DNA from: Chitinophagales bacterium
GTDB taxonomy: Bacteria; Bacteroidota; Bacteroidia; Chitinophagales; JANQFB01
Direction of reading: 5' to 3'
Assembly (NCBI GenBank): GCA_028278085.1
Contig: JANQFB010000205.1
Span: forward strand, 1-32,135
DNA: 32,135 nucleotides
The translations under genes were made by a program, and so were the position numbers. The notes below the pieces were generated by a model, which had not been told where the DNA came from, searched no databases, and saw nothing but the letters and a program-made list of their open reading frames with translations. Shown one piece after another: positions 1 to 7,648 of the stretch (its first letter is position 1; every line of letters starts with the position of its first letter).

Positions 1-2738
1 CACGGTTACTGTATTGATGTCGTCTCTACTAATGCTGCTCCCAAACCCCCTCCAATCCGTCCATATCCCGGAATTTCACTTATAGCTGGACACCTTCGAC
101 CTCGATTTCCGAAGACACGATACAATATCCGATCGCTACACCGACCACTACCACCAAATATTATGTTTCCGTAACCTCGGATAGCGGTTGTGTGCAAACC
201 GATTCCGTGAATGTAACCATCAGTGGTAGCGCACCGGTCGTTATTGCCAGTGTTGCGCCAGACTCTATCTGTGTCGGCGATGTTGTTCAATTGAATACCG
301 CCGTTTCCTGGAATCCTCCCTGTGATACCTCCACTGTATTGTCATGTGCTTCATCTTCCTCTACCGGAACGATCGGTACGGGCGTTTTACTGGCCGCCAA
401 CTATACGCCTCATTACCTGAGTACCTTTGCCACCACCAGTAATAAAAGACAATTGGTATTCACGGTTGCGGAACTTTTGGGTATGGGCATGCCCCCGGGC
501 AGCATGATCACCGCCATCGCTGTTAACTATGATGCCGGTAATATCGGAGATGCGGTCAGCGGTATTGTTATCAAAATGGGCTGTACGGCCGACCCGGATT
601 TTAATTCATCGGCCAACTTCAAACCGGGTACCAAGTTAGTCAAGACTTCCGTACCGGCTACGCCTGTCGGTGGCTGGAATACCTATACCTTTGATTATCC
701 CTATTTATGGAGCGGTCTCGACAATCTCGTGCTGGAATATTGTACCGATGTATTGAATCCTACAGGCAACTTCTCCAGGGCTTATTATGATGTTTATGGC
801 GCCAATATGTCTTGTTACTGGGATAATTTCGTATCTCCCGGAGGGTGCGGCGTTGTTTCCGGTTTTGCCAATTCCGGCCGGGCCAATGTACAGTTTACCT
901 GGTGCATGACCACACCTCCCGGTGTATCCTACCAGTGGCAACCTGCCGGAGATTTCTCTAACCAGGATGATACCCTGCCTAACCCAACGGTCGAACCATC
1001 CGGAAATACAGTCTATACGGTAACGGTTAGTGATCCGGCTGTCCCGGCTTGTACGGGAACAGATTTTGTATCGGTTTGGGCCGGTGATTCATTCTCTATA
1101 GCCCCGACGGCTTCACCCTCGTTGATCTGTGTCGGAGAAGGCGCTCAACTGGATGCCAACCCCAGCCAAACCTTAACCTATACCTATGATTGGTCGCCGG
1201 GAGCTGGCATGAGCGATTCGACCGTTCAGGCTCCCTGGGTTTATCCCCTGGATACCACTAAGTATTATGTAGCGGTAACCGCCGGCGGTTGTACAAAATA
1301 TGATTCCGTAACCGTATTTACGAAGCCTTCACCTCCGGGCGGCATTACCGTTTCCGCGGTGGATACTTCTATTTGTAATGGTGAAACCTCCCAGCTTAAT
1401 GCAACACCGGGTTATACTTATTCCTGGATACCGGCAGCCTCGCTGAACAATGCCACGATCGCGGATCCTGTTGCTTCTCCGACTACCACGACCACTTACC
1501 AGGTTTATGTGCGAGATGGTGCTACAGGGTGCGATACGTTACTGGCACAAACCATTTTAGTCGGCGATACTTTCCCGATCGATGTTACGGCTGTGGATAC
1601 GGTCCTTTGTTCCGGCAGTACACAATTGAGTGTTACTTCCGATTCATCTTTCATATTTACCTATAGCTGGACGCCCGCCGCCACCCTGGATGATCCGACG
1701 ATCTTCAATCCGACGGCGACACCGACCGCTACGACTACTTATACGGTAACTGTTAGCCGTCCGCTTTACGGATGTCCCCAAACGGATTCCGTTACCATTA
1801 CCCTCGATAACATTCCACCCTTTATTGTGGGATCCAATACATTCGATACTTCCATGTACTTAACGGATAGCACCTTCCTGGTTAAATTATCCGAACCGGT
1901 ATTGTGCAGCACCATTACTTTTGCCGGTACCGATTTCGAATTGGATTGTGGCACCACCACGACTCCGGTATCCTGCGGCAATAATTCCATTGACGAAGCT
2001 TCCGGATTCGGATGTGTTAACGATACCACCCGGTGGATATACATGAGAATGGATAGTCCGGTACCCTTGGGGTATCAAAATGACTGGGCCGTCAGGCCAA
2101 TTGCATCGGCCGGTGTTACCGACACTTGTGGCAACGTCATTTCACCCACAGGCATCGGTGGTCCTACCGGATCTGCCATTATTCTGCCGATAGAATTACT
2201 ATACCTCACGGCAACCTTAACAGAAGCCGGAGAAGCCCTGCTGCTGTGGGAAACAGCCAGCGAGCAAAATACCGATTATTTTGAAGTGCAGCGTTCCCAG
2301 GATGGCCAGGCCTTTGAATCAATAGGTATTGTGGATGCCAAAGGCCCCTATTATAAATATTCCTTCAAAGATTTCTTCCCCTATAAGGGTATCAACTATT
2401 ACCGCTTGAAGGTTTACGATTTTGACGGGAATTATTCCTATACCTATATGGTGAATGTGAATACCACTGAATCAGGGTTCAAGTTGCTGAGTGTCAAACC
2501 CATTCCGACCATCGATAAAGTCAACGTTGTCTTTAACAGCAATTATGACGATTTCCTGAGAATAGAGATCTTCAACCTGCTTGGTGAAGTGGTGATCAGG
2601 AAAGAAATTCAGGCCAGAAAAGGAACGATGGAGTTAGATCTGGATATGGAACAATTGGAATCCGGGGTATATTACCTGAATATGTATTATACCAACAGAA
2701 GCCAATCCAAATTATTGAGAAAGCTAGTGAAACAGTAA
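1..2738 (+). CDS. 5'-partial giant T9SS type A surface protein, frameshifted near its visible start
   Basis: This is the C-terminal part of a large secreted, probably surface-anchored protein. From base 33 the frame of the 848-aa ORF is open, but the GTG at 192 is not a real start because Ig-like repeat coding runs straight through it. Stops at 15-17 and 30-32 close that frame upstream. Frame 1 of bases 1-45 reads CIDVVSTNAAP, which resembles the repeat signature CVGDVVQLNTA found later, so the frame probably shifts at the C run 46-50. Visible domains are about five Ig-like repeats (C-x-G...QLNA...YSWTP...TTTYTVTV), the second interrupted by an inserted domain (about 339-912). These are followed by an SbsA/Big_5-like domain (about 1809-2190), an Fn3-like segment (LPIELLYLTATL...) and a C-terminal sorting domain (about 2475-2738). 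The usual YPNP is replaced by KPIPT. The neighbour at 3195 is a paralogue. Ligand and function are unknown. It is a pseudogene only if the frameshift is real. Confidence 0.85.
339..912 (+). other. Inserted beta-rich domain within an Ig-like repeat (copy 1)
   Basis: About 190 residues lie between the first half (SICVGDVVQLNTA) and second half (SYQWQPAGDF...NTVYTVTV) of one Ig-like repeat. The insert contains a RQLVFTVAELL segment, an ITAIAVNYD strand, IVIKMGCT, GGWNTYTFDYPYLW and LDNLVLEYC. Comparable sequences are familiar from Bacteroidota T9SS cargo proteins (the IKMG...GWNT...W.G..N.V.E.C pattern), usually as a separate module; that comparison is from memory. The matching insert in the paralogue lies at 5022-5595. 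Boundaries are approximate. Confidence 0.6.
2176..2197 (+). repeat. 22-nt exact repeat shared with the downstream paralogue (copy 1)
   Basis: The string CCATTATTCTGCCGATAGAA plus TT is identical at 2176-2197 and at 6145-6166. It encodes the IILPIEL junction between the SbsA-like domain and the Fn3-like segment in both tandem paralogues. It reflects a shared origin of the two C-terminal halves, or gene conversion between them. Confidence 0.8.
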
Positions 2739-2758
2739 TATAACAAACAATTGATTCG

Positions 2759-2796
2759 AAAAATGCCGTTAGCGTCTGCCAACGGCATTTTTTTTA
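2759..2796 (+). terminator. Rho-independent terminator after the first T9SS-A gene
   Basis: A 12-bp perfect stem (AAAAATGCCGTT paired with AACGGCATTTTT) encloses a 10-nt loop and runs into a tract of eight T residues. It starts about 20 nt after the stop codon at 2738. The A-rich left arm could also terminate transcription from the other strand, but no minus-strand gene ends here. Confidence 0.88.
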
Positions 2797-3194
2797 TGCT
2801 GAACTGCCGAACATTCCGGTTTTTGCAGCGCCATATTTGCTTCCCCTTTTTGCAGGATCCATTCGAGATTTCAGATCGACCCGGACCGGTGGTAGCAGAC
2901 TTAATTCAGGGTTAAATTCGTATTTGATCAATATAAATTAATGCATTATTTAAATGATATTAAATTGATAGCCATAATAATACAACATTATTATTTTCTC
3001 AAAATAAATAAATCAAATATAGAACAATAAATTATACATTCCGTTTATCCATCATTCTATACCGTTCACTCATTTAACCTTGACGTTCACAAATGTAATT
3101 TGTACATTGCAAGCATTATATTACTATAAACCTGGACTATTAGAAAAGACATGTAAAGATAATTTTACCGCCACCTTATTTAAACGCCACAACA
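2797..3194. other. Intergenic AT-rich region upstream of the second T9SS-A gene
   Basis: No convincing gene is visible. The left third has ordinary composition and holds only a 39-codon ORF (2796-2915) resembling nothing I recognise. From about 2930 to 3180 it becomes strongly AT-rich, as expected for a promoter region. TTG at 3080-3082, then 20 nt, then TACATTGC at 3103-3110 is a poor match to the Bacteroidota TTG...TAnnTTTG promoter. The inverted repeat AATGTA-N5-TACATT sits at 3092-3108 and overlaps that candidate. No terminator-like hairpin follows the one at 2759-2796. Confidence 0.6.
3092..3108. promoter_or_regulatory. Short inverted repeat AATGTA-N5-TACATT, possible operator
   Basis: A 6-bp inverted repeat with a 5-nt spacer lies 87 bp upstream of the ATG at 3195 and overlaps the weak candidate promoter TTG-N20-TACATTGC. 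Its size and symmetry would suit a dimeric regulator. In such AT-rich DNA it could arise by chance, so confidence is low. Confidence 0.2.
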
Positions 3195-6100
3195 ATGAAC
3201 AACACGACCACTAGCTTTTTTAGAACGTTAGGTCTATTAACGTTTGCTACTACCGTTTTATTTTTTGGATTTCACCAGGAGGCTAAGGCAAGTCACGCCA
3301 TGGGTGTAGACATCACTTATACCTGTGTCCCCGGTGGTAACACTTACGACCTGACCCTGAACTTTTACCGGGATTGTGCCGGTATCTCCGCACCATCCAG
3401 TGTATGGGTTGATGTTTCTTCCGCGACCTGCGGTTTCAGTACATCGGTCAACCTGACCATGTCCGGTGCTTGTACGGAAGTTTCCCCCTTATGCCCGGCA
3501 GCCCTGGCCCAAAGCAAATGTGTGAACATCACCAATCCTAATCCCGGTGTGCAGTTATGTACCTATACCGGAAATGTGGATCTGGGAACAAATTATTGTA
3601 ATGATTTTGTATTCAGCTTCGGCGAGTGTTGCCGGAATGCTGCCATTACCAACCTGAACTCACCCGATAGTTACGATCAATATGTAGAGGCTACCCTGGA
3701 TAATTCCACCGGGGATTGCGCCAATAGTTCCCCGTCCTTCTTTTCATTACCGACACCTTATATATGCGCCAATCAACCTTTCAATTATAATCATGGTGCA
3801 GTAGATATGGATGGCGACTCCTTGTCATATACATTTTGCAATGCGCTTGACAATGCCACTACACCTATATCTTATGCACCTGGGTATTCACCCACAAATC
3901 CGATCTCGTCGGTCCCCCCGGCAGTCATGGACGCCATATCCGGTCAAATGACCATGAATCCCGATATCGGCCAGTTTGCCGTGGTTACAATGTGTATCGA
4001 GGAATGGCGTTTAAGTCCTCCCGCACCTCCGACACTAATCGGTACCACCATGCGGGATCTGCAGGTGGTTGCGCTGACGACATGCTCTAATGTTCAGCCG
4101 GAGATCGATTCCATTGAAAACTGTTATGCCGACGGTGTCAGGAGTCCTACAAATCTTTATGGCGCACAGGTATGTGCCGGTGATTCGATCGCTTTCGATT
4201 TTATTGCCACCGATGCCAATGCCGACAATATAACCCTTACGTCAAATGTAGCATTTGCTATTCCCGATGCTTATTTCTCCACCACACCCGTCGGCCCGGT
4301 CGTTACGGGTACCTTCGAATGGCAAACCACAACTGCCGATGTTGGCTTTAACTCCTTTGTGGTCCAGACCAACGACGATGGTTGTCCGGTATTGGGCGCT
4401 AACTTCTATGTATTCACCATCGAAGCCATTGGCAGAACTAACGCCGGTCCGGATATTGATTTCTGTGTCGGAACCGATGTTACGTTAACCGCCTTTGGTG
4501 GTAATACTTTCTCCTGGAGAACGCTTTCCGGTGACCCGGTCAACGTCGGTACCAACTTCTCCTGTAACCCCTGTACCAGCCCCGTAGCTTCACCGAACCA
4601 AACCACGACTTACGAAGTAACCAGTGATCTTTCCGGAAGTTGTATCAATAAAGATACCATTACCCTTAACAGCGTTACGGTATTACCGAATACGATCAAC
4701 TACAGCTATAACAGGGATACCGTTTGCCGGGGCGATACCACTCAGGTGGGTGTTACCCTCGATCCGACTTCAGGTACTGCTACCTATGCCTGGTCGCCGG
4801 CCGGTGTGGTCAACAATCCTAATATACCGAACCCTGTTTGTACGGTTGATACGGATGTCAGACTGGCAGTTACCGTAACTGACGGCGCCTGTACCGATAC
4901 CGCTTCACACCTCTTTGTAGTGAATACCAGCGTGTCCGTTAGTGCAGATACCGTTGGTGTTTGTGATGCCCTGGATTCCATCCGGCTATTGGCCGATGTT
5001 ACCGGTACGCCGCTTCCGGGTGTATTGAGCTGCGGTACGAATGGAACAGCTATTGTCAATCCCGTACATACGGAAACTGTTGGCACCGGAGCCTTAAGCA
5101 CCGGAACAGGTACACCTTATGAAGGATTCTGGCATGACGGCAGGATCCAGATCCTGTACCATGCCGCTGACCTTGTTGCAGCCGGTATGACCAAAAGCGG
5201 TACTATTACGGAGATCGCATTCAATGTAGCCGTTAAAGGTAGTTCAGCTCCTTATAATACCTTTACCATCAAGATGGGTTGTACCCTCGACACTGACATT
5301 TCCACCTGGTATGCAGGATTGTCGACAGTGTTGGGACCGACAAGTATCTCCACCGTTGCCGGCTGGAACACACATGCCCTGACCAGTCCGTTCGACTGGG
5401 ATGGCACATCGAATATTGTGGTGGAAGTATGTTATGACAATACGGGATACACCAGTGATGATGATATTTACTATACCACAACGACTTACAATTCCGTGAT
5501 CTATGAGTATGCTGATTTCGATGCCGGTTGTGCTTTTGCCACGTTTGTGGGACCAACCACCAACAGGCCGAATACAAGGTTTACGATCAGTGATGCTCCT
5601 CCCGGTGGATTCTCCTATACCTGGAGCCCGACGACCGCTCTTTCCAATCCAAACGTTGCTGATCCCAAAGCCCTGGTTAATCTCGGATCGCCCGTTACTT
5701 ATTATGTAACCGTTACCGGCGGACCATGCCCGGTAGAAGATTCCGTACTGGCCACCTGCGAAACTTGCGGTGAATCGGTCAGACCATATATTATCGGTTC
5801 CGTAGCGGTAGATACTGCGCAGTATTTGTCGGATAGTACCTTCCGGATCCAGATATCCGAACCGATCCTGTGTTCGACCATCGATCCGAGTGGAAATGAC
5901 TTCATGCTGGATTGTACCAGTACTTCCACCACAGTGGATTGTAACAACAACAGTGTAATTGCTGCCGCCGGCGTAGGATGTGTGAACGATACCGCCCGGT
6001 GGATATTTGTCGAGCTGGATAATCCGACACCGATGTATACCTATGATAATGACTGGCGCTTAGCCGTTGCATTATCTGCAGGCATCACCGATACCTGTAA

Positions 6101-6701
6101 TAACCCGATCGATATGAATGGCGTTGGTGCAGCTACAGGAGCACCCATTATTCTGCCGATAGAATTGTTGACCTTTAATGCGAAATTGACGGAAGATAAC
6201 GATGTCTTGCTGACCTGGTTGACGGCTTCTGAAAAAGACGTCGAATATTTCGAAGTGGAACGTTCATTTGACGGTAAACATTTCGATTGGGTAGGTACCC
6301 GGAATGCCACAGGCAACGGATCTTCTTATAACCTGGTCGATCGCAATCCTTTTGAAGGTATCAATTACTACCGGTTGAAGATCTATGAGACCACCGGTTT
6401 CAAATATTCCGATATCATCGATATTACCGTTAATAAGAATGCCAGCTTCAATTTGATCAACACCAGGCCGATCCCGACTATCGATAACCTGATCGTTACA
6501 TTCAACACGCAAAATGCTGAATCCATCAAAATTGAAGTGATCAACCTGCTGGGTGAAACCGTTATGAACCAGGAAGTAAAATCGCAGCAAGGACCTAACG
6601 AAGTGACCTTGCAACTGAGGAGTATCGAGGCAGGCGTGTACTACCTGAATATCTATAATGAACAGCAGGAGAAGATCGTTAAAAAGTTCATCAAACAATA
6701 A
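3195..6701 (+). CDS. Giant T9SS type A surface protein (1168 aa), paralogue of the upstream gene
   Basis: A secreted protein with a signal peptide (residues 1 to about 32, hydrophobic LLTFATTVLFFGF, then EAKASHA). The mature N-terminus SHAMGVDITYTC...LNFYRDC is the module that opens many Bacteroidota gliding or adhesion-related proteins. After a cysteine-rich region (33-300) come Ig-like repeats (about 410-570), then an Ig-like repeat (580-850) split by an inserted domain (about 610-800). An SbsA/Big_5-like domain (863-985), an Fn3-like segment starting LPIELLTFNAKL (987-1080) and a sorting domain (1088-1168) follow. The expected YPNP is RPIPT, as KPIPT is in the neighbour. From residue 860 onward the two proteins are closely similar. 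ATG 3195 gives a full signal peptide. Transport by T9SS is inferred from family knowledge; the ligand is unknown. Confidence 0.93.
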   Translation: MNNTTTSFFRTLGLLTFATTVLFFGFHQEAKASHAMGVDITYTCVPGGNTYDLTLNFYRDCAGISAPSSVWVDVSSATCGFSTSVNLTMSGACTEVSPLCPAALAQSKCVNITNPNPGVQLCTYTGNVDLGTNYCNDFVFSFGECCRNAAITNLNSPDSYDQYVEATLDNSTGDCANSSPSFFSLPTPYICANQPFNYNHGAVDMDGDSLSYTFCNALDNATTPISYAPGYSPTNPISSVPPAVMDAISGQMTMNPDIGQFAVVTMCIEEWRLSPPAPPTLIGTTMRDLQVVALTTCSNVQPEIDSIENCYADGVRSPTNLYGAQVCAGDSIAFDFIATDANADNITLTSNVAFAIPDAYFSTTPVGPVVTGTFEWQTTTADVGFNSFVVQTNDDGCPVLGANFYVFTIEAIGRTNAGPDIDFCVGTDVTLTAFGGNTFSWRTLSGDPVNVGTNFSCNPCTSPVASPNQTTTYEVTSDLSGSCINKDTITLNSVTVLPNTINYSYNRDTVCRGDTTQVGVTLDPTSGTATYAWSPAGVVNNPNIPNPVCTVDTDVRLAVTVTDGACTDTASHLFVVNTSVSVSADTVGVCDALDSIRLLADVTGTPLPGVLSCGTNGTAIVNPVHTETVGTGALSTGTGTPYEGFWHDGRIQILYHAADLVAAGMTKSGTITEIAFNVAVKGSSAPYNTFTIKMGCTLDTDISTWYAGLSTVLGPTSISTVAGWNTHALTSPFDWDGTSNIVVEVCYDNTGYTSDDDIYYTTTTYNSVIYEYADFDAGCAFATFVGPTTNRPNTRFTISDAPPGGFSYTWSPTTALSNPNVADPKALVNLGSPVTYYVTVTGGPCPVEDSVLATCETCGESVRPYIIGSVAVDTAQYLSDSTFRIQISEPILCSTIDPSGNDFMLDCTSTSTTVDCNNNSVIAAAGVGCVNDTARWIFVELDNPTPMYTYDNDWRLAVALSAGITDTCNNPIDMNGVGAATGAPIILPIELLTFNAKLTEDNDVLLTWLTASEKDVEYFEVERSFDGKHFDWVGTRNATGNGSSYNLVDRNPFEGINYYRLKIYETTGFKYSDIIDITVNKNASFNLINTRPIPTIDNLIVTFNTQNAESIKIEVINLLGETVMNQEVKSQQGPNEVTLQLRSIEAGVYYLNIYNEQQEKIVKKFIKQ
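5022..5595 (+). other. Inserted beta-rich domain within an Ig-like repeat (copy 2)
   Basis: Residues about 610-800 interrupt an Ig-like repeat between SIRLLADVTG and FSYTWSPTTALSNPNVADP. The insert aligns with copy 1 at 339-912: RIQILYHAADL, ITEIAFNV, FTIKMGCT, GWNTHALTSPFDWDG and NIVVEVCYD. The matching insertion point in both genes implies that the nesting arose before the duplication or was copied between them. Confidence 0.6.
6145..6166 (+). repeat. 22-nt exact repeat shared with the upstream paralogue (copy 2)
   Basis: This is the second copy of the 22-nt identity described at 2176-2197, again at the junction coding for IILPIEL. The synonymous codon choices are identical across the block. 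Confidence 0.8.
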
Positions 6702-6765
6702 ACCAAAGGGTCAGTTTATTGATTAAATAGGAACGGTTACCGTTTCTCACTCTCTTTAAATCATT

Positions 6766-6808
6766 AAACACAGCAGCGATTGTACAATTGTTGCTGTGTT
6801 TTTTTTTG
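6766..6808 (+). terminator. Rho-independent terminator after the second T9SS-A gene
   Basis: AAACACAGCAGCGATTGT pairs with ACAATTGTTGCTGTGTTT across an almost continuous 18-bp stem with two G-T wobbles, leading into nine or more T residues. It lies 65 nt past the stop of the T9SS-A gene. The opposite side is A/T rich, so it may also stop transcription of the minus-strand biotin carrier gene that ends at 6932. Confidence 0.88.
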
Positions 6809-6931
6809 ACCGCCTATAAGCGCTGCAAAAGCGTTTATCCGGGCCTGGTATGAGTGCCGGGGACTCGATCTTAAGGCCGGTTAAGGAAAGTATAGGATTG
6901 CGGGCGGGTATGAATAACGCAGGGAAATCGG

Positions 6932-7432
6932 TTATTCCATGTGTAATAAGACCTGGTTCTTTTCCACGGCGTCCCCGGTTTTCACATTGATCTTTTTGAT
7001 CACGCCTTCACCGGGCGATTTCAGGATGTTTTCCATTTTCATGGCTTCCAGCACCAATACAGAATCTTCCTTTTTCAAAGCCGCACCTTCGTCGACCAGG
7101 ATGTCTAAAACCAATCCGGGCATCGGGGCTTTGATCTCTTTTACTTGTTGATCGGCAAGATTGCTAATACCCAATTGGTCAAGCAATTGGTCATACCGGT
7201 CTTTGACACTGACCTGGTAGGTGTTTTGGTTGATCCGTAAGGAAAAAGTCTTTGTGGCTGCATCATAATCGATCACTTCGGCAAGGTATGATCGGTGATC
7301 GACCAGTATATGGAAGTTACCGGGTTTCAGCGGCTTGATATCCCAGGCAAAGCTTTTGCCGTCAAGGTTTATCCCTTCGCCGGAAAGATCGACCCGGTGT
7401 ACGGTTTTATCATTTATTTTAAGCTCAAGCAT
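6932..7432 (-). CDS. Biotin carboxyl carrier protein (biotin/lipoyl attachment domain)
   Basis: A 166-aa carrier subunit of a biotin-dependent carboxylase (acetyl- or propionyl-CoA type), which shuttles carboxyl-biotin between the carboxylase and transferase sites in the cytoplasm. The C-terminal 70 residues form the biotinyl domain: KAPMPGLVLDILV, then the canonical biotinylation motif EAMKMEN with Lys132 as the modified residue, then a hairpin ending VEKNQVLLHME. The N-terminal 90 residues form the beta-rich region usual in stand-alone Bacteroidota carriers of this length. ATG 7430-7432 is the obvious start. No biotin carboxylase or carboxyltransferase gene is in the window. It converges with the upstream T9SS-A gene. 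The specific enzyme it serves cannot be determined here. Confidence 0.9.
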   Translation of the reverse strand: MLELKINDKTVHRVDLSGEGINLDGKSFAWDIKPLKPGNFHILVDHRSYLAEVIDYDAATKTFSLRINQNTYQVSVKDRYDQLLDQLGISNLADQQVKEIKAPMPGLVLDILVDEGAALKKEDSVLVLEAMKMENILKSPGEGVIKKINVKTGDAVEKNQVLLHME

Positions 7433-7648
7433 GTGAGATATTTTGCAAATATACCAATTGCCTACCCTTCATGTTAGTGATTTGTGATAAAATATACCGG
7501 ATCGGCATCCTGTAAACCCTCCGATCCTTTGGCATAAAGTAAGGAGTCCTCGCCTTTCGATTGCTGCTATCAGAAGCTTACCGCTTTATTTAAAGCTGAA
7601 ATCATTTCAAAAAATTGTAAATTGCAAATGCAAACTATCCTTATCCCG

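Noticed and set aside
46-50. Poly-C tract as a phase-variation switch
   Set aside because: Five or six C residues is too short for known slipped-strand switches; a sequencing error is more likely.
192-2738. GTG at 192 as the start of the first gene
   Set aside because: Ig-like repeat coding continues upstream in the same frame to base 33 and, with one indel, to base 1; there is no signal peptide at 192.
2796-2915. 39-codon ORF starting inside the T tract of the first terminator
   Set aside because: No recognisable family, no ribosome binding site, and it begins within the terminator.
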